Below are positions 41,598-52,696 of a stretch of 64,000 nucleotides of DNA, in pieces. The stretch is taken from NCBI RefSeq assembly GCF_029227915.1, contig NC_079878.1, positions 16,678,001-16,742,000 on the forward strand. The letters are read 5' to 3'. The first letter of the stretch is position 1. Every line of letters starts with the position of its first letter. The DNA is from Hydractinia symbiolongicarpus. Its lineage: Eukaryota > Cnidaria > Hydrozoa > Anthoathecata > Hydractiniidae. The notes beneath the pieces are model-generated. The model had not been told where the DNA came from. It saw nothing but the letters and a program-made list of their open reading frames with translations, and did no database searches. The position numbers were made by a program, and so were the translations under genes.

Positions 41598-41849
41598 TCA
41601 TGCTTTATTTCTTGTAACCATGGCTCTGAAACGATCCGGAACATACTCGAACAGACCCGGATTGCGCTGGACTACCCCTATACACATATCCAAGTTCTTA
41701 AAATAGTACGGAACATACACGAATACTATTGGATCCTTTTCAACCGCTGAATTGCACATATCACGAGTCTTTAAATAGTCTGGTACATACTGGGGCATCC
41801 ATGGGTTGAAATTCACATTCCTATTACAGATCTCTTGGTAGTGATCCAT
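41598..41849 (-). CDS. DUF4116-like repeat protein, short
   Basis: Eighty-three codons, three repeat units: MPQYVPDYLKTRDMCNSAVE, YVPYYFKNLDMCIGVVQ, FEYVPDRFRAM. There is no SAP-like N-terminus. First gene inside the terminal repeat region of this piece. Confidence 0.55.
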   Translation of the reverse strand: MDHYQEICNRNVNFNPWMPQYVPDYLKTRDMCNSAVEKDPIVFVYVPYYFKNLDMCIGVVQRNPGLFEYVPDRFRAMVTRNKA

Positions 41850-41869
41850 TATTTATTTTGAGATATTCA

Positions 41870-42052
41870 GATTCGGAGGACGGTTGAAATAATTAGGGAA
41901 TTTCCCTTTACTCGTATTCTGTATAATATGAGTATATATTATTATTATATGATTTCATATGATTTTGTGTTGGTTATTGGTATGTATATATTATTTTGCG
42001 GGAATATTTTAGGGAATTTCCCTTTGGTCGACGTCGTCTGCGCCAGAACGAA
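41870..42052. repeat. Probable terminal repeat of inner copy C piece
   Basis: Gene-free. Contains two copies of TTAGGGAATTTCCCTTT (near 41890 and 42010) and ends GCCAGAACGAACATT, which resembles CTAGAAGGAACATT at the core of the copy A TIR junction. Directly beyond it, mid-gene sequence of the membrane protein begins. Confidence 0.45.
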
Positions 42053-42057
42053 CATTT

Positions 42058-42199
42058 CTCTATCTCTAGAGGTTTAACAGAATCGTGAATGCTATCAACG
42101 AACAGGAGCGTGCCCAGTTGGTTGCTAAGGGCAGGGAGAAGGGGAAAGACGAAATTTTAAAAAAGCTTTAATCTGTGCAATATGCAAGCACTATGTAGA
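42058..42199 (+). pseudogene. C-terminal part of two-helix membrane protein, outer copy C
   Basis: Reads FNRIVNAINEQERAQLV-like sequence (NAINEQERAQLVAKGREKGK) and ends with a stop inside KKL.SVQYASTM. It begins in the middle of the gene exactly where a terminal repeat ends, so another element appears to be inserted here. Confidence 0.55.
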
Positions 42200-42274
42200 G
42201 TCTCCACGTGAATATAGGCCTTAATTTTTTTTGTATATTTTATAGGTCTTGTATGACCTATAAAATATATGGTT

Positions 42275-42853
42275 CTATTCATCGCTTAGCAACCATTCCT
42301 TCCTAAAGTCTTTATACCGGCATTCTGTGATGTGTGTCTGGGGGTAGTAGTTTTTACATTGCACATACACCGATGAAATGTCCAGGATTGCACTAGCTTG
42401 ACAGGTTTCATCATAGGGTACAGGCTTACCATAAAATTTAGTGGTAATTGAATCCTTGTAATATTTAAGTTTGGCGTTCATATAGCGGTCTTTTTTAACA
42501 GGCTCTGTCGTCAATTGCTCGGAAATAAGCTCTTTGATTTTTTGCCATATTTGTCGATACTTTGCAAACCAATCAGGGTATTCCTCAAAATCGAGACTCA
42601 TTGCTGTTACTGCATTGGCGTTATACCGTGTCACCCCATGTGTGGACCATATTTTCGGTGTTTTCACCCTTAGAGCTACTACGAGGTCTGGTATATGGTA
42701 CCCTACTATGTACCGATTATCCTTACCTCCATTAGCGGGGATGGGATCCGATACCGTTAGGTAGTTTACATTGATGTCGTCGATGTCTGTGAAGGTAGCG
42801 GCAAAGTTGTAGAATAGTTTTGGATTGACAAGCTCATTTTCAAATTTCAGCAT
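42275..42853 (-). CDS. MLKF conserved protein, intact
   Basis: A complete 192-codon frame, the best copy of this family: MLKFENELVNPKLFYN, DIDDINVNYLTVSDPIPANG, YHIPDLVVALRVKTPKIW, LDFEEYPDWFAKYRQIWQK, LTTEPVKKDRYMNAKLKYYK, GKPVPYDETCQASAIL and a C-terminal FRKEWLLSDE. No signal peptide, membrane helix or known motif. It might be a single-stranded DNA-binding or structural protein, but nothing proves that. Other copies at 11248 and 41115. Confidence 0.65.
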   Translation of the reverse strand: MLKFENELVNPKLFYNFAATFTDIDDINVNYLTVSDPIPANGGKDNRYIVGYHIPDLVVALRVKTPKIWSTHGVTRYNANAVTAMSLDFEEYPDWFAKYRQIWQKIKELISEQLTTEPVKKDRYMNAKLKYYKDSITTKFYGKPVPYDETCQASAILDISSVYVQCKNYYPQTHITECRYKDFRKEWLLSDE

Positions 42854-42865
42854 CTTGTTTATTGT

Positions 42866-43037
42866 ATATTTCGAACGACTTAAGAGAATTGCATGTCATT
42901 GTACATACGCAGCCGCCTCCGTTATATGTGATATGCTCATTATAACAGTACCAGCATAACATTTTACCGCTTACCACGAACATACGCCGCAGATACATCT
43001 GTCATATGCATCGAGTACCCCTTCACAGTCATTAAAT
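42866..43037 (-). pseudogene. Zinc ribbon remnant, outer copy C
   Basis: In broken frames: YDRCICGVCSW near the start and MLCWYCYNEHITYNGGGCVC at the end. Same family as 41394-41597. A frameshift separates the two Cys clusters. Confidence 0.45.
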
Positions 43038-43040
43038 TCT

Positions 43041-43229
43041 TCATTCATTTATTAGGACATCAAGACGATCCTCCAGGTCTTTAATCCTCCGTTCATTGGA
43101 CCCCTCCTTCTCTAATTCCTGTACTAATTCAAGGGCCATAAGAGGTAAGGATATACCTATGCCGGCCATAAATGTAATCCGTGTTGCCGTTTCAAAAATA
43201 TCGAATTTTGATTGACAGTTGACACACAT
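43041..43229 (-). CDS. Small protein with zinc knuckle, hydrophobic helix and coiled coil
   Basis: I chose MCVNCQSKFDIF as the start; an upstream ATG at 43280 adds 17 residues without clear conservation. CxxC, then a hydrophobic segment (ITFMAGIGISLPLMALELV), then charged EKEGSNERRIKDLEDRLDVL. No copy elsewhere in the window. Low certainty. Confidence 0.35.
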   Translation of the reverse strand: MCVNCQSKFDIFETATRITFMAGIGISLPLMALELVQELEKEGSNERRIKDLEDRLDVLINE

Positions 43230-43358
43230 TTTATTATATCTTACAACATAGTTGTAAGATATTTCAAACCAACCCCACAAATTCCTCTTGCGTCAGGTCA
43301 CCCCCAAATATGACGAGGCGTCTGCAATCCGGTTCGGGCCCTCCCTTATAGCGCCTTT

Positions 43359-43583
43359 TCAACAACCGCAACGGCATTTAGAACGCGCTGTAATACAACT
43401 TTCGCTCTTCCACGTCCTCATACACATACCCGTCACTGTCGTCTGTTCGCCTATATGGGCAGCCATGTTTTCTTTGACACGATAAACGCCAGATTTCGTC
43501 GTACTCACCTGTGGAGGGTTGTATCTCATGGGGCACCTGACTTTGTCGCATAGTTCTACGGAGCACCAGTAACAGAGTACCAT
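43359..43583 (-). CDS. Cys-rich small protein
   Basis: Seventy-four codons starting MVLCYWCSVELCDKVRCPMR and ending SKCRCGC. The CxxC pair near the start could bind zinc. It overlaps the end of the DUF4116-like gene frame. No paralogue seen in the window; it may be a divergent zinc ribbon as next to the other DUF4116-like genes. Confidence 0.35.
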   Translation of the reverse strand: MVLCYWCSVELCDKVRCPMRYNPPQVSTTKSGVYRVKENMAAHIGEQTTVTGMCMRTWKSESCITARSKCRCGC

Positions 43584-43595
43584 TTTATATACATT

Positions 43596-43829
43596 CTAAT
43601 AAGGTCCGAAGCTACATATTGGACACATGTTGTCGCGCATGTCTCGCGTCCTGAATCTTTTGGGGACATACTTGAATAGATAGGGATACTTTTCAACGGC
43701 CCTGCTGCACATGTCTTGCATCTTGAACCGGTCCGGGACATATTTGAGTAGATGGGTATTATTTTCAACAGCCTTGTTACACATGTCCTGCGTCTTGGCA
43801 TGGTCCGGAATACTGTGAAACCAACTCAT
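43596..43829 (-). CDS. DUF4116-like repeat protein, outer copy C
   Basis: Start at MSWFHSIPDHAKTQDMCNKA. Three units: SIPDHAKTQDMCNKAV, YVPDRFKMQDMCSRAVE, YVPKRFRTRDMR, and a short Cys-containing end (NMCPICSFGPY). It lies just inside the terminal repeat at 43891, like its relative at 10688. Confidence 0.55.
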   Translation of the reverse strand: MSWFHSIPDHAKTQDMCNKAVENNTHLLKYVPDRFKMQDMCSRAVEKYPYLFKYVPKRFRTRDMRDNMCPICSFGPY

Positions 43830-43869
43830 CTTTATTATATACCATTTCAACAAAGTTCGAAGATTTCAT

Positions 43870-44060
43870 TCTGCCCAACTAGATGTTACAGCGCATGCGT
43901 TGATGATCAGTGGATTTTGCTGATGATCAACGGTATTTTGTGCAATGGAGCGTGACGAAAAGTTGTGACGTTACAAACAAAATTGTGTACGATATTTTTT
44001 ATGAGAGTTTGACCGTGATTCTTTAAAAAGTGTGGTTATATTCCATCCCTACACTAGCTA
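43870..44060. repeat. Terminal repeat of outer copy C
   Basis: Contains GCGCATGCGTTGAT at 43891-43904, pointing outward, and then two similar blocks around GATGATCA. The next recognisable sequence is the Ty3/gypsy fragment, so the outer end lies before about 44060. Confidence 0.55.
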
Positions 44061-44065
44061 GGACT

Positions 44066-45926
44066 GCGTTTAAACAAACGGAAAAGTGATTTTATGAAAG
44101 AGTCAATCTCATTTTTGGAGTTGTTAATTTTTCGGAAAGAGTTCAAGCCATACCCAGAGAAAATCCAAAGTTTGGTAGAAGCATTGCACCCAACTTCTGT
44201 TACCGAAGTAAGCAGTTTTCTTGGATTACTTACTCATTTGTCAAGATTTATTGATCATTTTTCAAGCAAAACAGCACCGCTAAGATTATTATTATTAAAG
44301 GAAGATACGAAATTCATATGGGGAATTGAGCAACAAAAAGCATTTGACGAGTTGAAGGACTGTCTAGTAAGAGATAAAGTAATCTCATTTAATCTTAACA
44401 CGGAATTAGTTACCGATGCATCAGATTTTGGTATTTTGCAAAACGACAACAACGGACATCAAAGACCGATATCATCCATATCAAAATCATTAACAGAAAC
44501 CAAAAGCGATATGGTATAACAGAAAAAGAAGCACTTTCTGTAGTTTGGTGTATTGAATAAATAATATCATCGTTATTTATATGGTTTGAAATTTAAACTA
44601 ACAGTTGATCACAAACCACTCAGTTTGTATTTGAACCGCAAGGAAAGTTAAGCTTACGAATAGCAAGCTGCCAGCTAAAGTTACAGGCATACGATTTTGA
44701 TATCAACTATGTTCGTGGAGAGCAAACCATTACCGATTTTCTGTCACGACAACGGAATGACCAACCATTGGACGAAAATCGTACAAACCATAGTCACATG
44801 CACAAACCAATATATCAACTTTATTAGGAAACACAGCACACCGATGTCAATTAGTCAAAATAAATTCAGGAACCAACCAACCTTAAAGAGTACAAAGTTA
44901 TGCAACAAGAATTTTGTGAAGTCGATGGAATTATTCTTCATGAAAGTAGAATTGTGTTACAAAAATCACTTCGACAAACAGCTATCAACATTGCTCACCA
45001 AGGACACTTAAGTGTTCAAAAAGTCAAGAATTTACTTCGCAGCAAAATTTATAGGAAAGGCATGGACAATCATATAACAGAAGCATTATCAAAATGTGGA
45101 GCCTGTTAATCTGTCACTGTTACCTTCACCGGTACCAACCATCCATGGGAGGAACTAGCTATCGATTTATTTGGTCTACTACCATCTGGAGATATTCAAG
45201 ATATCCTATCGTTGAAGTTATGAAAACACTATTACTTCAAATTTCATCAACAAATTAGAGAAAACTTTTTCGTTAATTTGATGTCCAGAGAAATTTCGTA
45301 TGGATGGATGGACCCTCTTTTAGTGGAAATGATTTCAAAAAAGATTTAAAATTATGCAATATTAAAGCCAAACATATTACACCCTATTATCCACAAGCAA
45401 ATGGTGTAGAGAAAGATTCATGAGAGTTATCAAGAAAACCATCGGAACAGCATTTTACGACAACAAAAACTGGGTTAAAGAATTAAGCAGAATGTTACTA
45501 TATTACAGAACAGCAACACACATGGTAACTGGTCAAACGCCTCCCAATTTACTCTTTAACAGATCCATTAATAAAAATCTACCATTCATCGATCAGCGGA
45601 AACATCCATCAGATCCAGAAGTGAGAAATCGACAGAAAGCTATTAATCGAAAAACGAAAAAATGGTTTGATCAGAAAAAGAAAGCAACCGAATGTAACGT
45701 AGTTATCGACTATTACTTTATCCTGAGGAGAGAGAAGAATGCTGATAAAACGAAGTCGAAATATTACAAAACGATTTTTAAAGTTATTGACATCAATCAT
45801 AACATGGTCACAGTGATAAGTGAGAGAGGAAATAAATATACAAGAAATATTATGTATGTGAAAAAAGTACAATCACCTGAAACAGAAAAACCAGCCCCTC
45901 ACAAATGGCAAACTAGAAAAAAGTAG
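44066..45926 (+). mobile_element. Ty3/gypsy retrotransposon, 3' half of pol
   Basis: Reading order: end of reverse transcriptase (FMKESISF, SLVEALHPTSVTEVSSFLGL), RNase H (AFDELKD, ELVTDASDFG, then in other frames VDHKPLSLYLNR), integrase zinc region (INIAHQGHLSVQKVKNLL, then KCGAC), integrase core (WEELAIDLFG, ITPYYPQANGVEK) and the C-terminal chromodomain-side region to a stop at 45926. Broken by several frameshifts. No flanking LTR pair could be identified. Confidence 0.82.
45420..45926 (+). CDS. Gypsy integrase C-terminal part
   Basis: A 168-codon open frame beginning after the catalytic Glu region: WVKELSRMLLYYRTATHMVT, GQTPPNLLFNRS, then a basic linker (NRKTKKWFDQKKKATE) and a small beta-rich end (KVIDINHNMVTVISERGNKY). 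It is the longest intact piece of this gypsy copy. Confidence 0.7.
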   Translation: MRVIKKTIGTAFYDNKNWVKELSRMLLYYRTATHMVTGQTPPNLLFNRSINKNLPFIDQRKHPSDPEVRNRQKAINRKTKKWFDQKKKATECNVVIDYYFILRREKNADKTKSKYYKTIFKVIDINHNMVTVISERGNKYTRNIMYVKKVQSPETEKPAPHKWQTRKK

Positions 45927-46239
45927 CCATTACAGAACAGACAGAAAGTTTATGGACACAACTGAAATAACAGGTAAGCATTCTTACATGATTTTGTGTG
46001 GACATTATATGTACACATTACTGCACGAGTCAATTTCTGTTTTCATGTAGCACCCGGGTGGTGTTTTGCTCTATGTTTAGTACTATAGTTCCTGGGTCTG
46101 CGTTTTATAATGTGTGTCACGTGTTATTATATAAACCTGTATCTTTCTATCTAGAATTAGTTTATATTGAACATATAAAACGAAAGGCATTACTTGGTAT
46201 TCTCTGTGTAAAGCTCGACAATAATTTATTTAATTTCTG
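45927..46239. other. Spacer after gypsy fragment
   Basis: Possibly the gypsy 3' untranslated region or LTR remnant; no inverted TG...CA pair with a partner was found. No gene. Confidence 0.3.
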
Positions 46240-48300
46240 CTTTTTGTTTTTTATTCACTTTTACTTTATACATACTTTCAATTTAATTTACTTTTACTTT
46301 GCTTTTCTATTTTAATTTACTCCACTTTGGATAAAAATTTGAAAACCTGGTTTCTATATTGTCATAAAGACATGTAGTGTTAGACATCTTGTTGCTTTAT
46401 TGTCATTAGCATAACCTTACTCAGATGCTATTTCAAGAGTGGCGTGGTTTGGATTAAGGGTCTGTACAAAAGAATGGTCTACATAACGTGTCGGTTAATG
46501 TATTGTACATATAACAACACACATACAAACATTTCAGCACCGTAGTTTTTCTATAATGTATTTGTAAGCTTCGCTAAATTCCTTCGCTTCAAGATCAAGA
46601 GGATCTTTTAAATACGCTTGTAGCTAGTGATGTTCTTTCTTCAATGGTCAGTAAATATCTTTCACGACATCAAGACCTGATTGCATCCTGACTTCTTCAA
46701 TTTGAGCAACTCTGAGTGAGTTTCCTAATAAATAAAAACAATATCTTTCTTTTATATCGAGCAGGTAGATCCTTAACCGAGTCAATTATAGACGTACCAC
46801 ATTGAGTAAGACCGTATTCTTCAGGAAACTCGTATATTTGCTCCGAGACTCCAGAAAAGGCAGGAATGTGTCTTGCTGCTGTCTTATTCTGTGCGTGTTT
46901 CATACTGTTGTCTGAAGGAAAACCAATGTATGAGCGGAACTATAATATATGCAAGAGCAGCCCTAAAAATAACAAAAGAATGTATCAGACAACATTTTTG
47001 TTCCCAGGATTACCTGCATCATTTGTGGCGCCGGCAATGTCTTACCTGTGTTTTTCACACGTGGAGTCGTAATGTTTGTTTTCTTTTAATTCATTTAGGC
47101 CAGGATTAGAGAAATTTATTCACTGGAGTTCTAGTTATCGCGCAGTGCCGAGAAAAATGTCGGCAATATTTTTTGAGTTTTTTTATGTTCTCAACAAGAT
47201 GTTCTGTCAAGAACACCAAACCTGGATAAAACTTGATTAGTTTAAACTCGCATTATCAAATCCATATGTTATCCAAAAAAATTAATCTTAAAACTTCAAA
47301 CTGTTTTTCACAAAAGTAGAGAATTGAAACTGAAATTTTTATGAAAACAGTTTAGCATCATGCTATTTATTCACTTTCACTATTCGAGTAAAAATTCTTC
47401 TTCTTTTTCTTGAAACCGAAGTAACAGAGGATGTATTACCGCTTTTGGTTACTGCAGGTATGCCACCAAAGTTAACTGTACAGTTGTTAAAACTGAATGT
47501 GTTGTGAGTGACATCGGTTGTTTTATTTTCATGTGCAATACAATCCTAGCTAGATGTTTGGCAAATGTCATTGTGCATAAGTTCAGGATTTGATTTAAAA
47601 TCACTTCTTTGCAATTCTTCTAATTGATTTTTACCTCAGCGTAAAATCTCTCTAAAACATTGTTCAACTCGTCCGGTGGGTACAAACTAATATCTGCGTT
47701 GAAATTTCTGAATTTTGCTCATGATTGATAGACACATGATTGATACATACCAATAATTAGTTGCTTAATTTGTATTTTCACTTTTAGATCTATTGTGTAG
47801 TAACTTTATTTCTTTTTCATCTGTTGTAGTGAATTGGTATATATTAGTTCCCGTGAAAAAAACACAATAGTCCAGGAGCTCATAACAGAACTTTAGGTCC
47901 CATATTTTCTACAAAAGCTTTGACCCTCTAAATAGGTTGGTAGTATCATGGACTACAAAAATCACATGGTCAGCTGACCCAATTTGGGGGCGTTTGGGTC
48001 TCAGGCTCCTAAAATTACCCTAATTCAAGACTCCTATTTGGTCCCATAATTCTCAAAGCTTAAAACTTAGTAACATGTGTCATTATATGAGAGAATCTGA
48101 AAAATGATAAAGTTTACCAAAGAATTGGGTCTTAAGACTGGGTCAGACCCCCCCTCAAAGACCATTTTAGGACCTTAATTTGTCCCCATAAGCTACAAAC
48201 TCCAAATTTTGCACAAACATTCTCTAACATAGTGTAATGTCAGTGGTCATAAAGCTGACCAAAAATTTGGGTCTTTGACCTAGTCAGACCGCGTCTTGAC
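46240..48300. repeat. Left arm of a ~2-kb inverted repeat
   Basis: Reverse-complement partner of 51588-55125. Outer edge CACTTTTACTTTATACATAC near 46257; inner edge GTCAGACCGCGTCT near 48280. The arms keep two short frames with typical codons (46697-46903 minus, KTAARHIPAFSGVSEQIYEF; and 46866-47072 plus) at the same places in both arms, which may be exons. Identity looks high over most of the length. Confidence 0.85.
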
Positions 48301-48840
48301 CCAAATCCCTATTTTAAACAACTCTTAGAAGGTAAAAAAAACCAATGACTACAAAGCCCAAACTCAATATTTGTGTTCTATACTAACTATGTAATACATA
48401 AATGGTCGAGCTTTCCAAAAAATGCAGTCCTATCAGCAGGTCAGACAAAGATCTGAACAGGGACTCAAATTAGACCTCATAAGGTACAAACTAAAGATTT
48501 TGGAAGACTATTGTGATTAGGCAAAAAGCAAACCAAAAATTACGGTCTCTTGATCAGGTCAGAAAATAGTTAGCGATATCAAATTAAAAAAGAAATGCTA
48601 TGATAGCATTTAATAAAATATAACTATGTACAATAGGTTATAGCAGCATGATTGATATTGTTCTGCATCAGCATCTAAAGATGAGTAATGTCATTCAGTC
48701 ATAAGATCTAGTTTAAACTACAATACAACATTAAAAAATATTAAAAAGGTTACTCAGTTCTAGAATATATGACATTGAATCCTATTCGGTAAATTTTTTG
48801 TCATATCACACAAAAAAAATCTAACCTTAAATTATCATTA

Positions 48841-51115
48841 CTCGTCTTCGTCACTAGTTTCGCCATCACTGTCTGAATCGTCATTACTTGACAGTTCATC
48901 AAACCCTTCAAAATCTTAAGGAGAATGGAAATACTTTTAATATTTTAAATAGCGGCGGCAGTAGCGGAAATAAAGAATTGCTTCCGAGTAATAATTAAAA
49001 AACTCAGTGACTAGATTGTAAAACTTAATATCCAAAATTCTTCTCTGGAGAATCCATAATAATTTTCATTGCTGGTGACATCTACTGCTTTTGGAGACAT
49101 TTCGGCTTCGTACCACTTAATGATATAGCTGCCATCTTTCAGCAGCCAACCCATGTCTTCAGGAAGGTGATTTGGAGGCTCGGACGTTATTGATGACATC
49201 CATAACTGTGCAACCTACTTTGTTCGATAAATCTTTTGACGCAACACTCGTAAACAAGGTGGTAGAGAACTTCCATCAAACTTTTTAACACAGGAAATTG
49301 CTTCATTTTCTAATCTAATCTTGAGAGTGACTTTTGGGTTCTTCGCAGCGAAAATAATCCCCTTGGAAATTCACTGTAAACCTCGGGATGGGAGTCCTTT
49401 AGTTTGAGAAGATTATCATGATAACGGACAATCCAACGAGCGTAATTTGGATGGTTCATGCTAAAGAAATAGTTTATGATTTTAGTCAAGCAGCACACAT
49501 ACAGATCAAAGTTTCCATTCCTCAAGCTTCTACTAAAATCATGGTAAAGTCGTATCATCTTGACGTACCCATCCAGTATTGTGCTGTTGCACCCTGATTT
49601 CCTTTCTCTGTATCTTGCCTGAATTGACTGTATTCACGCAAGACATTGTTGACTTCTTTGAATACTTTATGTCCTTCATGCAAGTTCAAGGGTTCTTGGG
49701 ATTTTATAAACTTGATTTCTTCTTGGATATCTTTTTTTAATTGAATTTCCTCTCTTTCTTGAAGAAAATATTGAAAATGAAGAATCTCCATTGCAAGTGC
49801 AAGTATTTGGTGACATCTTTTACTTCTCTTATAACACTTTCATAGTAAAAATGACTTGAGAGAACCTTTTTCAATCACACCAGCTTCATTTAGGATATGT
49901 GGAACACCAGATTCAGCGATGTACTTGCCAAATGCGCTAAACATGGCCATCTCTACATGGAATGCACCTAGAGCGACAAATATATCGTCAAACTTTGAAG
50001 ATTCTTCCGCTTGAAGTTGCATAGCCACTTTGGCAATCGCAAGATCATATGTTACTGAAATGGTTTTTTTACCACATTCATTCGCAATCACCTGTGTACG
50101 CCTCAATGTTTCTGCTACTACAGCTATAGAAGTTGGAGACTGATTAATTTGTGGCAGGTACCAAACTTTTTGCAGATTGTTGGTATTTTGAAAAATTATA
50201 GAATTCTAGCCAACCCACATTGGTGTAGTGTCGGGTGAAAAATAAAAATCCATCATCCACAAGGTATAGTACATGCGTGCTTTGATATATGAAAGGGGTT
50301 CTGACGCCCTTCTCTGGTCATCTAGTGTAAGCATTATTCTTGTTAAAATCTTAGTGTTTTTTTCTGTACGGCTCTATGTCTAATCCTACAACCAGAAATG
50401 ATCTACGTTTTTTCTTTCCAGCTGGCTGAGAATTGCCAAGGGTAGAATCGTCATCTTGGTACAATGATTTTTTATTATTTTGTGACACAACTTGGTACGC
50501 TATCCCAACGGTATCATGCAAGGTATCCTTTCTTTTTCCAGGGTTTCCATATTGAAGAGATTTATTTTGCCAACTTTGTATCCATCACCAGCATGCAGCA
50601 CACAGCATCGTTCTAAAAGTTACAAAATTGACAAAAACGGTTTTAATTGTGGTGAAAAGAAGGTTTTACGGAAATTTGGGTGTTCCCATTAACCAGTGAT
50701 TTTAAAAACATTAAATATACTTATAAATACAATACGCCATGTCACTTAAATATAATATACAAAACAACAAAACGTTAATATGAAGATATATTGTAATTCT
50801 TCTGTAAATAGCGTAAAAAAAACAGTTAATATAATTAGAACGTAAAAATGTACAAAGAAATTAATATTTACAAGGCTTCAACATAATCTAACAGGTTTGT
50901 AAATCAAAAAAGGTCTCATTTACATTAAAGCATATTCAACTTACCATCACTGTCAGTATCTCCATTTGCATTTAAATCGTCATTTACAGTAGCTACAACA
51001 TCGGCAAAATATCACAATAATAACTTGTTATTGGTTATCTTAAATTAGTATATTCTAATTAATTATGTTTTCCTCTTACCATCGCTTTCATTGATCTTAT
51101 TGAATATTTCTTTGT
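48841..51115 (-). CDS. Spliced gene in the core of the large inverted-repeat element, function unknown
   Basis: Minus-strand coding blocks separated by intron-like gaps: KEIFNKINESDG (near 51090, GT donor after it), VVATVNDDLNANGDTDSD (50945-51000, GT donor), then a long stretch with MWVGWNSIIFQNTNN, VVAETLRRTQVIANECGKK, VTYDLAIAKVAMQLQAEE, GVPHILNEAGVIEKGSLK, MNHPNYARWIVRYHDNLLKL, EVYSEFPRGLFSLRRT, LPEDMGWLLKDGSYIIKW, and a last exon DFEGFDELSSNDDSDSDGE ending with a stop at about 48841. I recognise it as a dispersed uncharacterised cnidarian protein family, not by function. Frame breaks near 49830 and 49300 suggest decay. Exon borders are approximate. Confidence 0.45.
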
Positions 51116-52696
51116 TCGAAAATTCTACGAAATGAGAAATTCAATCAATGAAGTAAAAATTGACATAATATATGTTTAAAATTTAGTTCAACAACAGACT
51201 ATTAAAACTTTTTTGACTTATCATCCGAAACTGACTACAACATGTAGTTACTAAAAACTTGATATAATTACATATATCTTTACCTGTCATATCTTCTATC
51301 TATCACATTTTATCTACAGTTTCTAATTTTCTATATTTGATAGTCTAATATGCGAATATCCCGGTAATTTGTTCACGTTTTTACTTTACTTGCTTCAAAA
51401 TAACTGCTTCTCTTAACTTTTTTCTTTCACTGTCTGGTTTGTTATGTCGGTTTCCTGTTGTATTTGGACGAAAACGTTCTATTCTATTTAAAAAAATTCT
51501 AAAAATAGGTTAAGGCCCTCAACACATTGGAAATAAGACAAATGTTTTTTCTATTGCTTCTCCTCCGCATTAAAAATAGAGATATGGGGCGAGACGCGGT
51601 CCGACTAGGCCAAGAGACCCAAATTTTTGGTCAGCTTTATGACCACTGACATTACACTATGTTAGAGAATGTTTGTGCAAAATTTGGAGTTTGTAGCTTA
51701 TGGGGACAAATTAAGGTCCTAAAATGGTCTTTGAGGGGGGTCTGACCCAGTCTTAAGACCCAATTCTTTGGTAAACTTTATCATTTTTCAGATTCTCTAA
51801 TATAATGACACATGTTACTAAGTTTTAAGCTTTGAGAATTATGGGACCAAATAGGAGTCTCGAATTAGGATAATTTTAGGAGCCTGAGACCCAAACGCCC
51901 CCAAATTGGGTCAGCTGACCATGTGATTTTTGTAGTCCATGATACTACCAACCTATTTAGAGGGTCAAAGCTTTTGTAGAAAATGGGACCTAAAGTTCTG
52001 TTATGAGCTCCTGGACTATTGTGTTTTTTTCACGGGAACTAATATATACCAATTCACTACAACAGATGAAAAAGAAATAAAGTCACTACACAATAGATCT
52101 AAAAGTGAAAATACAAATTAAGCAACTAATTATTGGTATGTATCAATCATGTGTCTATCAATCATGAGCAAAATTCAGAAATTTCAACGCAGATATTAGT
52201 TTGTACCCACCGGACGAGTTGAACAATGTTTTAGAGAGATTTTACGCTGAGGTAAAAATCAATTAGAAGAATTGCAAAGAAGTGATTTTAAATCAAATCC
52301 TGAACTTATGCACAATGACATTTGCCAAAAATCTAGCTAGGATTGTATTGCACATGAAAATAAAACAACCGATGTCACTCACAACACATTCAGTTTTAAC
52401 AACTGTACAGTTAACTTTGGTGGCATACCTGCAGTAACCAAAAGCGGTAATACATCCTCTGTTACTTCGGTTTCAAGAAAAAGAAGAAGAATTTTTTACT
52501 CGAATAGTGAAAGTGAATAAATAGCATGATGCTAAACTGTTTTCATAAAAATTTCAGTTTCAATTCTCTACTTTTGTGAAAAACAGTTTGAAGTTTTAAG
52601 ATTAATTTTTTTGGATAACATATGGATTTGATAATGCGAGTTTAAACTAATCAAGTTTTATCCAGGTTTGGTGTTCTTGACAGAACATCTTGTTGT

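Noticed and set aside
44066-45926. Gypsy integrase as a further Polinton integrase
   Set aside because: It is preceded in frame order by reverse transcriptase and RNase H and has gypsy-type motifs; the Polinton integrases have a different N-terminus and neighbours.
46697-47109. Frames in the left inverted arm as independent genes, with copies at 54240-54652
   Set aside because: The two sets are the same sequence because the arms are inverse copies. They may be exons, but there is no homology I recognise, so no gene is called.
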